Origin: Clostridia bacterium
GTDB taxonomy: Bacteria > Bacillota > Clostridia > Christensenellales > Christensenellaceae
Direction: 5' to 3'
NCBI GenBank assembly: GCA_017439085.1
Contig: JAFRTU010000010.1
Span: 1 to 64,000 of the forward strand
Length of the DNA stretch: 64,000 nt
Position numbers and translations under genes: made by a program. Shown here in pieces: positions 1 through 8,165 of this stretch. Numbering within the stretch: position 1 is the stretch's first letter; each line of letters opens with the position of its first letter. The notes below the pieces were generated by a model that ran no database searches, was not told the DNA's origin, and worked only from the letters and a program-made list of their open reading frames with translations.

Positions 1-774
1 GGCGTTCCGTTCGAGAACTACGCCCGTGCGACGGTATTCGAAGACGATAAATGGGTTGCCGATATTGATTCCGCCGAGGACGGAGATGTGGTTGCCTTTG
101 ATGGTCTGAACGGCGACGACTATGTGTACACCAACATTTTTGACATGCTTAAGTGGGATAGGGCGCTACGCGAGGGCAAGGTGCTTACTTCTGAGGAGCA
201 GCAGATCATGTACACCCCCGGTAGACTAAACAACGGCGAAGAGGCTGTTTACGATGAGGGCGATGGACTGGGCTACGGATTCGGATGGGCCGTCGGCCGT
301 GACGAGGAGTTTGGGCTCATCGTCAGCCACAGCGGCGGCATGCCGGGTGTTGCTACATGGTTTGAACGCTTTATAGATGCGGACAGGGTTCTTGTGATCC
401 TCTCCAACAGGGACTACAGGGATGTAAGAGCGTATTTGGGTTACTGGAACGGAATGAAAGCAATCGCAAGGGATAAGGAACCGGAGCCCATCGTGTCGAT
501 CGAGGATATTGCACTCAGAAGTGCAGATAAGACAAACTGGAATAGTTTCTGCGGCAAGTATGAGCATCCTAAGAACGCCGATTTCATTGTCGATGAAGTC
601 TTCATGAAAAACAATGAGCTTTATGCGAAAGTTATCGACGAGGATGGCGATGTGATGGAATTCAAGCTCTATCCCATCGGAGAAAACGAGTTCGGCAGGA
701 AGGGTGGTATGCTCAAGCTGACATTCGGCAATGACTGTGTGATGTACGATATTTTCACCTGCAAAAAGCGGTAA
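1..774 (+). CDS. Serine hydrolase, beta-lactamase/CubicO family (5' truncated by window)
   Basis: The reading frame is open from base 1 and ends in TAA at 772-774, so the N-terminus, with the expected SxxK nucleophile motif, lies outside the window. The visible C-terminal part has the family's late signature: a GYGFGW stretch followed by HSGGMPG, the HxGxxPG element of class C beta-lactamase-like and CubicO-type esterases/peptidases, then a strand reading VLVILSN. A distal domain of about 90 residues resembles the lipocalin-like tails of such hydrolases. The likely role is hydrolysis of a D-amino-acid peptide or ester, but the substrate cannot be told. A bidirectional terminator follows. The family call is secure; function is not. 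Confidence 0.8.
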   Translation, partial: GVPFENYARATVFEDDKWVADIDSAEDGDVVAFDGLNGDDYVYTNIFDMLKWDRALREGKVLTSEEQQIMYTPGRLNNGEEAVYDEGDGLGYGFGWAVGRDEEFGLIVSHSGGMPGVATWFERFIDADRVLVILSNRDYRDVRAYLGYWNGMKAIARDKEPEPIVSIEDIALRSADKTNWNSFCGKYEHPKNADFIVDEVFMKNNELYAKVIDEDGDVMEFKLYPIGENEFGRKGGMLKLTFGNDCVMYDIFTCKKR

Positions 775-855
775 TCCCAAAACGACATCATATTATCTGT
801 ATTACGAGATCTAACGGTACGAGGCTTTTTGTTGAAATTTCATTCCTTAACCGCA

Positions 856-892
856 AAAGGGTTGCCAGCCTAATAATGACAACCCTTTTTTT
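856..892. terminator. Bidirectional intrinsic terminator
   Basis: AAAGGGTTG and CAACCCTTT arms flank a roughly 15-nt loop. A T-run follows on the plus strand and a TTTT on the minus strand. It sits between the convergent serine hydrolase and the minus-strand membrane gene. Confidence 0.75.
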
Positions 893-930
893 CATTAAGA
901 AGACAACCTGTCACGTATTTAAAAGGAATT

Positions 931-1605
931 CTAAACGGTCAGGTCTGTTTCTGTCTTTTTTTCATCATCTTTCAACACAGCTCCGAGGAATACGGCTATA
1001 AGAAAGATATAACAGATTGTTTTCGGGAGCATCAGCATTCCGAGAATGGGCACTTCTCCTGCACCGACTGCCACGGGAATATAGAAAGCAAAAGAAAGAA
1101 GTATGTATAACCACACAAATCTGAACCTGTGCGTCTTTCTCCGATCACGGAAATACAATGCGCAGATCACGGCTCCAAGTATCACGAACGGGATGTTTCT
1201 TATGATCCCCCACGTCATATCACTGCTGTTCTGAAGCCATCCGTTCTGAGGAAAGAGGCAAAGCAAGAACCTTATTGCTGCAAAGGACCAGATCGTGATT
1301 TCAAGGGCTCTGTTTTTCTTATTCTCATAGTATCCGATCCAGATATAGAGCATCAGCACATAGAAAACAGTCATCGTCACTGATGTTATCAGTTTTCCTA
1401 TCCCGAGTGCAGATGTGATATCGGCATTTAAGAAGTAGTTCAGCACACGCGGTACAAGATGGAACGCATCACCGCATCCGAGGATCAGAGTGGCTAGCCC
1501 CATCATTCTCTCAGTATGATTCCTTCCTTTTTTCAGCATTACGCATCCGCTGACTATGGCAAACAGCAGATACAATATGTCAAATGTCGATTCGCCGTAT
1601 TTCAT
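931..1605 (-). CDS. Hypothetical seven-helix membrane protein
   Basis: A 224-residue protein with about seven hydrophobic segments and short polar loops. The start was placed at the ATG whose complement is at 1603-1605 because a GAAAGGAAAG ribosome-binding site precedes it; an upstream in-frame ATG at 1668 has no such site. Helix 2 ends in a GCGDAFHLVPR stretch that could be functionally important, and the C-terminus is charged and cytoplasmic-looking. I do not recognise a named family. It is divergent from the TMEM175-like gene across a 197-bp gap and stands alone between terminators. Confidence 0.7.
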   Translation of the reverse strand: MKYGESTFDILYLLFAIVSGCVMLKKGRNHTERMMGLATLILGCGDAFHLVPRVLNYFLNADITSALGIGKLITSVTMTVFYVLMLYIWIGYYENKKNRALEITIWSFAAIRFLLCLFPQNGWLQNSSDMTWGIIRNIPFVILGAVICALYFRDRRKTHRFRFVWLYILLSFAFYIPVAVGAGEVPILGMLMLPKTICYIFLIAVFLGAVLKDDEKKTETDLTV

Positions 1606-1740
1606 TGGTTCTTTCCTTTCGCAGTCAGTATCTTTACTAATATTATAGCCTCGGGTCTTCCTGAACACTATCGGAGCCTCCCCTAAATGGTTTCTGTATC
1701 ACTTAAATGATACTGTCCCCTGAAGTACGATTCTTATTCA

Positions 1741-1749
1741 TGTTATACT
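1741..1749 (+). promoter_or_regulatory. Extended -10 promoter for the TMEM175-like gene
   Basis: TGT followed by TATACT forms an extended -10 element 54 bp before the start codon. No good -35 hexamer is visible at the normal spacing. Confidence 0.45.
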
Positions 1750-1802
1750 TGTGCTGAGATATCTCATAAAAAAGCATTTTTCTTTTTACGAAAGGAGAAA
1801 CG

Positions 1803-2384
1803 ATGAATAAAGGAAGACTGGAAGCATTTACCGATGCACTTCTTGCCATAGCGGCAACGGTAATGGTGCTAGAACTTCATATCCCTGAGATCTCAAGTCT
1901 CAAGGGATTGACCGAACAGGCTGTCACGGTCATTGCATACCTGATAAGCTTTCTTACCATATATGCAGTATGGTATGCACATCATGGACTATTTAAAGAT
2001 GCAGAGGTGATCTCCGGAGGAGCATATATCCTTAACGGTATCTGGATAATGCTGCTCCTGTTTCTCCCGTTATTCACCGGCTGGCTCATCTCCACGAGAT
2101 ACTCCGTTTTCCCGTCAGTCCTGTATGCTGCGGACCATTTTCTTTCCATTCTGACCTTCAGCCTGCTGGAGAGGCGTCTGATAAAGGACAATCCAGGTCT
2201 TGCTCCGCAGGAGATGACCGTCATGGGCATAAATGTCAGGAAAGTCTCACTCATAATGTCGGTCGTTTCCATGGCAGGTGCCTTCATCTTCCCTCCCATC
2301 AGTCTTTATATAAGCGGGATCATGGTGATCATATCCATTATCAGCATTGCCATGGGTGATAAAAGATCTGTTGCCGGCAAATGA
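1803..2384 (+). CDS. TMEM175 family potassium channel-like protein (DUF1211)
   Basis: A 193-residue integral membrane protein. Its first helix begins GRLEAFTDALLAIAATVMVL, matching the RxxxFxDxxxAIxxTxxVL signature that lines the pore of bacterial TMEM175 channels. Five to six hydrophobic segments follow, giving the usual single-repeat bacterial length; such proteins assemble as tetramers and conduct K+. The start is supported by GAAAGGAGAAACG just before the ATG. It is a monocistronic unit with its own terminator. The family call is strong; ion selectivity is inferred from the family. Confidence 0.85.
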   Translation: MNKGRLEAFTDALLAIAATVMVLELHIPEISSLKGLTEQAVTVIAYLISFLTIYAVWYAHHGLFKDAEVISGGAYILNGIWIMLLLFLPLFTGWLISTRYSVFPSVLYAADHFLSILTFSLLERRLIKDNPGLAPQEMTVMGINVRKVSLIMSVVSMAGAFIFPPISLYISGIMVIISIISIAMGDKRSVAGK

Positions 2385-2402
2385 GTTCTGTTTCTATAGT
2401 CT

Positions 2403-2436
2403 AAAAAAACTGCATCTTCTTCGATGCAGTTTTTTG
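2403..2436. terminator. Bidirectional intrinsic terminator
   Basis: ACTGCATC and GATGCAGT arms around a short loop, flanked by A7 on the left and T6 on the right. It serves both the TMEM175-like gene and the convergent hemolysin III gene. Confidence 0.9.
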
Positions 2437-2442
2437 ATTCAT

Positions 2443-3114
2443 TTACAAAATGTATCCTATTATGCATATGTACTGGAATATGCTGCCCAGAAGAACGAAT
2501 ATGTGGAATACGGCATGCATGTAGGGGACCTTTTTACCGAGCCCGTAGAATATGGTGCCAAGCGTATAGACTATTCCTCCCATGGCGAGCCAGAAAAATC
2601 CTCTTGCAGGTATTGCTTCCACCGCCGTCCTGAACGCCAGCAGTATGCCCCATCCTGCCCCTATATATGCGATCATGGAGAAGACTCTGTATTTCTTCAG
2701 ATCTATTGCATTCAGGGTAATGCCAAGGGCTGCAAGGCCCCACTCGAGTCCCATGAGTATCCAGGCGACAGCAGGATCTGCCTCTTTTATGCAACATAGA
2801 AGGATGGGAGTATAGGTCCCTGCTATCAGGAAGAATATCGTGCAGTGATCCATTATCTGCATGACTTTCTTCGAGGTATCGGTCCTTAGCCCGTGATATA
2901 TGCTCGACATGGTATACAGGGTTATAAGCGATATCCCGTATATCACGGAAGTCACTATGCCCATTGCGTTATGATCAGAGGCGGCAACAAGGATGCAGCT
3001 GATAAGGGCAAGCACTCCGAAGGCTCCTCCTATGATATGAGAGACCATGTTGAAGATCTCCTCGCCCCTTGTATACACAGGAAGACTTCTGTCGACAAGT
3101 CTCGTTCTCTCCAT
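2443..3114 (-). CDS. trhA: Hemolysin III family membrane protein (TrhA/PAQR)
   Basis: A 223-residue, seven-helix protein of the hemolysin III/PAQR superfamily. Diagnostic features are the N-terminal EEIFNMVSHIIGG stretch, SSIYHGL in helix 2-3, a MDHCTIFFLIAGTYTP segment, and a late HxxFH-type segment (MHAVFHIF). These residues correspond to the conserved metal-binding His/Asp set of the superfamily. Bacterial members have been linked to membrane energetics and lipid homeostasis rather than true haemolysis. It starts 6 nt after the stop of the DegV gene, with AGGTGACGGG upstream, so the two are probably co-transcribed. Confidence 0.9.
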   Translation of the reverse strand: MERTRLVDRSLPVYTRGEEIFNMVSHIIGGAFGVLALISCILVAASDHNAMGIVTSVIYGISLITLYTMSSIYHGLRTDTSKKVMQIMDHCTIFFLIAGTYTPILLCCIKEADPAVAWILMGLEWGLAALGITLNAIDLKKYRVFSMIAYIGAGWGILLAFRTAVEAIPARGFFWLAMGGIVYTLGTIFYGLGKKVPYMHAVFHIFVLLGSIFQYICIIGYIL

Positions 3115-3120
3115 ATCCCG

Positions 3121-3999
3121 TCACCTGTCCCTTACAGTGCTGTCCGACTCAAAAAACAGGGCAATCGTCCCGGGACCGACATGTGAGCCGGTGACAGGCT
3201 CATAATCCACGAGCATACAGTCTTTAGGAGGCCGGTTCCTGTACAGAAGTTCCTTAAGATATAAAGCCTCCTCCTCACAGTCAGCATGAGCGATCCCTAT
3301 CACCTGCTTTTCAGGATCAACGACATAACTGTCATATCTCTCAGCCAGGGCATTCAGTACCTTTTTTCTTCCCCTGACACGTGCAAAATTCACTATCTTC
3401 CCTTCTCTGTCTCCTTTAAGGAGCGGTTTTATGTTCAGCACCTTGCCTATATATGCCATTGCACGTGAAAGTCTTCCCGTCTTCTGAAGATATGAAAGGT
3501 CATCCACAGTGAATATCTGGTACATGCAGTACCTTTCCTTCATTATCCTGTCGTATACCTCTTCGATGGTATCTCCCCTGTCTCTGTATTCAAGGGCTTT
3601 CAGAACGAACAGGCCTTCTCCAAGAGATGCCCCGAGAGTATCCAGAGTGTATAGTTTCCTGTCGGGATATTTCTCTCTTGTCAGTTTCGCCCCTGCTTCC
3701 GAGGACAGATATGATCCGCTTATCCCGGATGACATGCTTATATATAACAGATCCTGTCCCTCTTCCAGTATCTTCGAGAAGAACTCGTCATAAGTATTCG
3801 GATTGATCTGGGAAGTGGTGACGGAAAGCCCGTTCCTCATCCTTTCATAGAAAGAGCGGACCCCGAAATCGTCCACGTTGAAACATACGTGTTCTTCCCC
3901 GTCATAGTAAAAAGTGAACGGTATGACTCTGATATCATGTTCTCTTATGAATGACTCCGGCAGATTTGCAGGAGTATCGGTCGCTATAACAAAACTCAT
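3121..3999 (-). CDS. DegV family fatty-acid-binding protein (FakB-like)
   Basis: A 292-residue DegV-fold protein. Family marks are the N-terminal IATDTPANLP stretch, TSQINPNTYDEFF (the TSQPs motif region), SSGISGSY (lipid head-group binding), and a C-terminal GPGTIALFF stretch. DegV/FakB proteins bind a fatty acid and present it to the kinase FakA for acyl-phosphate formation and phospholipid synthesis; FakA is not in this window. The start has a strong AGGAGG site. It is the first gene of a two-gene unit with trhA, downstream of a plausible promoter at 4028-4057. Confidence 0.92.
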   Translation of the reverse strand: MSFVIATDTPANLPESFIREHDIRVIPFTFYYDGEEHVCFNVDDFGVRSFYERMRNGLSVTTSQINPNTYDEFFSKILEEGQDLLYISMSSGISGSYLSSEAGAKLTREKYPDRKLYTLDTLGASLGEGLFVLKALEYRDRGDTIEEVYDRIMKERYCMYQIFTVDDLSYLQKTGRLSRAMAYIGKVLNIKPLLKGDREGKIVNFARVRGRKKVLNALAERYDSYVVDPEKQVIGIAHADCEEEALYLKELLYRNRPPKDCMLVDYEPVTGSHVGPGTIALFFESDSTVRDR

Positions 4000-4027
4000 T
4001 CCTGCCTCCTAAATGTTTCTTTCAGAC

Positions 4028-4057
4028 ATTATCCTTTTTGCGCCATAAAAATGGCAA
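4028..4057 (-). promoter_or_regulatory. Promoter for degV-trhA
   Basis: Read on the minus strand: TTGCCA, 18 bp, GATAAT, 29 bp before the DegV start codon. It lies back to back with the XRE promoter. Confidence 0.45.
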
Positions 4058-4156
4058 CCTACCCTTTTTGGAAGTACAATGACCTGACTCTACGCATGGT
4101 AAAGATGGCACTCTACTATGAGTAGAATTGCCTGTATAAAGGAGTTTTTCCCCCGT

Positions 4157-4185
4157 TTGCGAGTTTTTCGTCGTTACTATATAAT
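4157..4185 (+). promoter_or_regulatory. Promoter for XRE regulator
   Basis: TTGCGA (4157-4162), a 17-bp spacer and a perfect TATAAT (4180-4185). The predicted leader is only about 20 nt and ends in a GGAGGAAGG ribosome-binding site. Confidence 0.7.
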
Positions 4186-4211
4186 TGAATGAGTGACTCG
4201 GAGGAAGGGCA

Positions 4212-4865
4212 TTGAAAGACATCAATTCGACCATAGCAAAGAACATATCCGACCTCAGGAATGCAAAGGGGCTGACCCAGGCAGAGCTTGCAGAAGGCCT
4301 CAATTATTCCGACAAGGCTGTATCGAAGTGGGAAAGAGCGGAATCGATCCCGAACATAGCGACTCTTGAAGACATAGCCGCTTTCTTTAATGTACCCATA
4401 GAGTATCTGCTGAGAGATCATACCGCTGAAGAGAATGCCGATATTGCAAATGCTCTTGAATACGATCCTTCACGCATACACACCAACAGAAAGATCATAA
4501 CCATGATGGCCATAGTGAGCGTGTGGCTCATAGCCACCTTCATATACGTAGTCCTTCACTCTCTGCCTGAAAGCATGGGACTTGAATGGCTCATATTCCT
4601 GTATGCCATACCTGTTTCTCTGATAGTGTGGCTCGTATTCAATTCGATATGGTTCTCCTCAAGGCTGAATTTCCTTATAATCTCGCTTCTCATGTGGACC
4701 GCTCTTGCCGTAATATACGTTAGTCTCAGGGTAGCGGGACTGAACCTGTGGTATGTATTCTTCCTCGGGATTCCGGGTCAGATCCTGATACTTCTCTGGG
4801 CCGGCATAAAGATCCCCGACAAGTACAATATCAAGAAGATCTATGACAGAAGGAAAAACAAATGA
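4212..4865 (+). CDS. XRE-family transcriptional regulator with four C-terminal membrane helices
   Basis: A 217-residue protein. The N-terminal HTH_3 domain (about 8-62) has the classic NISDLRNAKGLTQAELAE and YSDKAVSKWERAES segments. Four hydrophobic helices follow from about residue 95 to 205. The start is TTG, chosen because GGAGGAAGG lies directly upstream at ideal spacing and no other start fits. Membrane-tethered XRE proteins are common in Bacillota and usually act as autoregulators or stress sensors; the target here is unknown. Its stop codon lies inside the terminator stem that follows. Confidence 0.88.
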   Translation: MKDINSTIAKNISDLRNAKGLTQAELAEGLNYSDKAVSKWERAESIPNIATLEDIAAFFNVPIEYLLRDHTAEENADIANALEYDPSRIHTNRKIITMMAIVSVWLIATFIYVVLHSLPESMGLEWLIFLYAIPVSLIVWLVFNSIWFSSRLNFLIISLLMWTALAVIYVSLRVAGLNLWYVFFLGIPGQILILLWAGIKIPDKYNIKKIYDRRKNK

Positions 4866-4890
4866 CCATATCGCCTGATATGGTCATTTT
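4860..4890. terminator. Bidirectional terminator overlapping the XRE stop codon
   Basis: A perfect 12-bp stem, AATGACCATATC / GATATGGTCATT, with a GCCT tetraloop, flanked by A and T tracts. The TGA of the regulator is inside the left arm. Confidence 0.85.
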
Positions 4891-4904
4891 CGTATCATGT
4901 TTTT

Positions 4905-5369
4905 TTATAGGATCATCTCAAGTACGGTCTTCTGTACCCCGAGCCCATGATTCAGATAGAACTTTTTTGCGCCCTGATTCAGTTCCCAAACGTTAAGGGT
5001 GATATTGTAGTAGCCCTGTTCTCTTGCATACCCGGTCACATGTTCCAGGAGCGCAGATCCTATGTGCTTCCCCCTTACGTTCTCATCCACACACAGATCG
5101 TCTATATAGAGAGTCTTTATGTCTGTCAGGATATTATCGTTCAAATGCTGCTGATGTATGCAGAAACAGTACCCCTCAACTCCATTTCCGTCCTCATATA
5201 CGAATACTGGCCTGCTGTCATCCTTCAGAAGCTCTTCAAGCTCCTCCGAAGTATACTTGGTGGCGGGCCCGTTGAAAAGATCTGGTCTTCCCTCGTGATG
5301 CACCATATTCACCTGGACCAGCAGTCTCAGGATCGCCTCTATATCTTTTACGCATGCTCTTCTGATCAT
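4905..5369 (-). CDS. GNAT-family N-acetyltransferase
   Basis: A 154-residue single-domain GNAT protein. Motif A (the acetyl-CoA pyrophosphate loop) is visible as IDDLCVDENVRGKHIGSALL, and motif B as NVWELNQGAKKFYLNHG near the C-terminus. The acceptor substrate cannot be predicted; relatives acetylate small amines or protein N-termini. A GAGGT ribosome-binding site precedes the ATG. It is monocistronic and convergent with the XRE regulator. Confidence 0.9.
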   Translation of the reverse strand: MIRRACVKDIEAILRLLVQVNMVHHEGRPDLFNGPATKYTSEELEELLKDDSRPVFVYEDGNGVEGYCFCIHQQHLNDNILTDIKTLYIDDLCVDENVRGKHIGSALLEHVTGYAREQGYYNITLNVWELNQGAKKFYLNHGLGVQKTVLEMIL

Positions 5370-5456
5370 GTTTATCTACCTCATACCCTTCATTTCCGAA
5401 AATTATATCACAAGGATACCCATTATCCTTCCTCTGTGATATAATTGTTCACGGTT

Positions 5457-5532
5457 GGGGATTTAGCTCAGCTGGGAGAGCATTCGCCTCACACGCGAAA
5501 GGTCGCTGGTTCGAGCCCAGTAATTCCCACCA
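5457..5532 (+). tRNA. tRNA-Val (anticodon CAC)
   Basis: A 76-nt cloverleaf with an acceptor stem GGGGATT/AATTCCC, D-arm GCTC/GAGC, anticodon stem TTCGC/GCGAA with loop CTCACAC (anticodon CAC, reading GUG), T-arm with TTCGAGC, and an encoded CCA end at 5530-5532. A perfect TATAAT (-10) lies at 5440-5445, 11 bp upstream. A T7 run directly follows CCA, but no hairpin terminator is visible. Confidence 0.97.
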
Positions 5533-5582
5533 TTTTTTTATGCCCTTATTTCACTTTCGTTAATCGTTTAATAAAGTAACTG

Positions 5583-5611
5583 TCGACTCCCCTCTACCCT
5601 TGTGCTAATAT
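5583..5611 (+). promoter_or_regulatory. Possible promoter for the MATE exporter
   Basis: TCGACT (5583-5588), a 17-bp spacer, TAATAT (5606-5611). The -35 is weak, but spacing and distance to the gene fit. Confidence 0.35.
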
Positions 5612-5643
5612 AAATTTGATTTTTGAGGAAGAAGGTATTATCT

Positions 5644-7098
5644 GTGGATAACGATCAGAAAAACGGCATCATCGAAGAAGAGAAAAAGGAATCGAAACCC
5701 GTTCAGAACAGGATCGGACGTGACTTCACGTTTCTGCAGCTTCTGAAATTCGCATTTCCCGCAATACTTACGACCTTATTCGCCCAGCTTTTCAAGTCTA
5801 TCGACGACGGTCTTTTCGTGAGCAGATATGTAGGACCGGATGCCCTTGCCTCCATAAGCATCCTGAACCCTGTCCACAGTATCATAATGGCATTTTCACA
5901 GCTGTTTGCGGTAGGCGCCAGCACCCTTTCCGCACAGACCATGGGGAAGCACGATCAGGAGGAGGCAAAGCGCATATTCTCAAGGATAGTCGTGCTTGCT
6001 CTTACCATCGGTTCGATCATAGCAGTTCTGATAAACATATTCTGTGATCCGATCTGTCGTTTCCTCGGAGCAGATGATGAGCTCATCTCCAATTCCAGGA
6101 TATTCGTGAGGATAGTCCTTACAAACACGCCCATTACGCTTGTAACGTCAGTTTTCGGTTCATACTATTCCACAGCCGGAAAGCCCCAGATGGGACTCGT
6201 ATGCTCCATAGTCAACGGAGCCGTGAACATAATACTCGACATCATCCTGATCCCTGTGCTTCAGCTCGGAGTCGTGGGTTCTTCCCTTTCGACAGCGTTC
6301 GGCGAGCTCGCCGTGGCTGCCATAGGTTTCACGTTCTATTCGATAAAGTCACATGAGATCCATTTCGTCAAGCCACACGGAGAATTCGTGAACACCTTCA
6401 AGAGATCCTGGAGTGCAGGATTCTCCCAGTTCATAAACAGCATATCCTTCAGTGTGACCAATTTCGTTACCAACAAGACACTTCTCAGTTATCTGGGATC
6501 AAACGGCATCTCGGCCAACTCCATAATCAGTGACCTGAGGATCATCCTCAATGCAGCCTTCCTTGGATATGTCGGGTGCGTAGGACCGATAATCGCATAT
6601 AACTACGGAGAAAAGAACCCGAAAAGACTTAAGAAGATACTTACATACAACCTCAGATTCTGGTTCTTCGGTACTCTGGCGGTCACAATAATCGGTGAGA
6701 TATTCAGGAGCAGTCTCGTCAAGATCTTCTTCGGGGCAAATCCTGATCCGGAGCTCTATGCGATGACTATGAGAGGACTCACTATAGAGTTCCTTGGAAG
6801 CATGTTCACCTGCGGATGTATATTCGTCATGAGGATGTTCGTAGCCCTCGGCAATCCGAAGACCTCTTCCATTCTCACCTTCAGCAGAAACTTCATATTC
6901 AGGCTTTCCATGATGCTGCTCCTCCCATGGCTTTTCGGAGAGATCGGGATCTGGTCAGCATTCCCTATAGCGGAATTCCTGTCATTCTCCCTCGGTGCCA
7001 CGCTCGTGATACTGAACGCCAACAACTACGGTTACGGAAAGAGCGGTCTCGCACTTAAGATGTCGCCTGACCCGCCAGGGACGGAACTGAAGATATGA
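5644..7098 (+). CDS. MATE-family multidrug/cation efflux transporter
   Basis: A roughly 484-residue, 12-helix transporter of the MATE family (NorM/DinF-like). The first half has FAFPAILTTLFAQLFKSIDD and a VGPDALASISI stretch, the conserved helix 1-2 region; a second copy of the fold follows from about residue 250. It exports drugs or organic cations by Na+ or H+ antiport. I chose GTG at 5644 because GAGGAAGAAGG ends about 9 nt upstream; a TTG at 5623 in the same frame lies at the edge of that ribosome-binding site and is unlikely. The charged N-terminal tail (about 25 residues) is cytoplasmic. Confidence 0.92.
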   Translation: MDNDQKNGIIEEEKKESKPVQNRIGRDFTFLQLLKFAFPAILTTLFAQLFKSIDDGLFVSRYVGPDALASISILNPVHSIIMAFSQLFAVGASTLSAQTMGKHDQEEAKRIFSRIVVLALTIGSIIAVLINIFCDPICRFLGADDELISNSRIFVRIVLTNTPITLVTSVFGSYYSTAGKPQMGLVCSIVNGAVNIILDIILIPVLQLGVVGSSLSTAFGELAVAAIGFTFYSIKSHEIHFVKPHGEFVNTFKRSWSAGFSQFINSISFSVTNFVTNKTLLSYLGSNGISANSIISDLRIILNAAFLGYVGCVGPIIAYNYGEKNPKRLKKILTYNLRFWFFGTLAVTIIGEIFRSSLVKIFFGANPDPELYAMTMRGLTIEFLGSMFTCGCIFVMRMFVALGNPKTSSILTFSRNFIFRLSMMLLLPWLFGEIGIWSAFPIAEFLSFSLGATLVILNANNYGYGKSGLALKMSPDPPGTELKI

Positions 7099-7104
7099 TC
7101 ATAC

Positions 7105-7128
7105 GGACCGCAGTGATGCGGTCCTTTC
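7105..7128 (+). terminator. Intrinsic terminator after the MATE gene
   Basis: GGACCGCA / TGCGGTCC stem with a GTGA loop, then TTTCATT. The T-run is short, so termination may be partial. Confidence 0.65.
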
Positions 7129-7142
7129 ATTATTATTCGCAA

Positions 7143-7172
7143 TTGAAATGAAAGGCTTATGGAATATATAAT
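7143..7172 (+). promoter_or_regulatory. Promoter for PH-domain protein
   Basis: TTGAAA (7143-7148), 18 bp, perfect TATAAT (7167-7172), followed by a short leader with CGGAGGT. Confidence 0.7.
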
Positions 7173-7199
7173 AAAGATACCGAAACGGAGGTAAAAAAC

Positions 7200-7670
7200 A
7201 TGTCGAAGAAGAATAAAGCCATATTTCAAGAGACCGAACAGCCGGAGATCCTCTGGAAGGACAGGAAGCGCTGGCTCGGAATGCCTCTTACATTTACTAA
7301 ATACTCTGTCGATGAGAACAGACTGTATGTAAAGATCGGTCTATTAAGAAGTGAAGAGAATGAGCTCCTCCTATACAGAGTTCTGGATATAAAGGTTTCA
7401 AAAACACTCGGGCAGAAGATCTTCGGAGTCGGAACCGTGACTCTGTATACCGCCGATCAGAGCAACCATACCATTGCTCTCAAGAATATCAAATATCCGG
7501 ACAAGGTAAAGAGATTCATCAGCGACCTCGTAGAAAGTGAGCGCAAGGAACTCGGCCTTACGGGAAGTGAACTTTTCGGTACGGGTACAAGGTTCCAGGA
7601 GCATAATGAAGACTGCGAGCATCCAGCTCCTCCTCATGGACCCAAGCCTCCGGTACCTCCTATGAAATGA
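7200..7670 (+). CDS. Bacterial PH-domain protein (bPH/DUF304-like)
   Basis: A 156-residue protein built around one bacterial pleckstrin-homology domain (about 30-125). The hallmark is LLLYRVLDIKVSKTLGQK followed by FGVGTVTLYTAD, the strand-turn pattern of YdbS/YdbT-type bPH domains. There is no membrane helix or signal peptide; a Pro-rich tail ends in PPVPPMK. The molecular role of single bPH proteins is not well established. CGGAGGT sets the ATG start. It stands alone between its own promoter and a strong bidirectional terminator. Confidence 0.82.
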   Translation: MSKKNKAIFQETEQPEILWKDRKRWLGMPLTFTKYSVDENRLYVKIGLLRSEENELLLYRVLDIKVSKTLGQKIFGVGTVTLYTADQSNHTIALKNIKYPDKVKRFISDLVESERKELGLTGSELFGTGTRFQEHNEDCEHPAPPHGPKPPVPPMK

Positions 7671-7720
7671 CCGGATGCAACAGACCATCCCGTAAATGCG
7701 GACAGATAAAAAACTGACAA

Positions 7721-7761
7721 AAAAGCCATCCCTTACTAGTTCACCGTAAGGGATGGCTTTT
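7721..7761. terminator. Strong bidirectional intrinsic terminator
   Basis: A perfect 16-bp stem (AAAAGCCATCCCTTAC and its complement) around a 9-nt loop, with A/T tails on both sides, between the PH-domain gene and convergent ridA. Confidence 0.92.
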
Positions 7762-7777
7762 ATATTCTCCTTATTTC

Positions 7778-8149
7778 TCAGAGTTCTGCTATTACTTCTA
7801 TCTCCACAAGAAGGTTCTTGGGAAGGGTCTTTACTGCCACACAGGATCTTGCAGGCTTGTTCACGAAGTACTTTGCATAAACCGCGTTGAATGCCGCAAA
7901 ATCTCCCATGTCCTGAAGGAAACATGTTGTCTTAACGACCTTCGTAAAGTCAGTTCCGGCTTCTTTCAGCACTGCCTCCAGGTTCTTGATGACCTGTTCT
8001 GCCTGTTCCTCGATTCCTCCCTCCACTACTTCTCCGGTAGCGGGATCTATCCCTATCTGTCCCGATGTAAAAAGCAGTCCTCCCGTGATCATGGCCTGTG
8101 AATACGGTCCGATTGCGGCCGGTGCCTTATCTGTATAAACGACTCTCAT
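7778..8149 (-). CDS. ridA: RidA family enamine/imine deaminase
   Basis: A 123-residue RidA/YjgF protein of normal length. Signatures are AIGPYSQA near the N-terminus, LFTSGQIGIDPATGE, and the C-terminal VEIEVIA segment; the active-site Arg lies in NKPARSCVAV. RidA hydrolyses reactive 2-aminoacrylate-type enamines released by PLP enzymes and so protects other PLP enzymes. It is the last gene of a three-gene operon with two CobW-type GTPases, starting 16 nt after the preceding stop with AAGGAG upstream. Confidence 0.96.
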   Translation of the reverse strand: MRVVYTDKAPAAIGPYSQAMITGGLLFTSGQIGIDPATGEVVEGGIEEQAEQVIKNLEAVLKEAGTDFTKVVKTTCFLQDMGDFAAFNAVYAKYFVNKPARSCVAVKTLPKNLLVEIEVIAEL

Positions 8150-8165
8150 TTCTTTTCTCCTTATA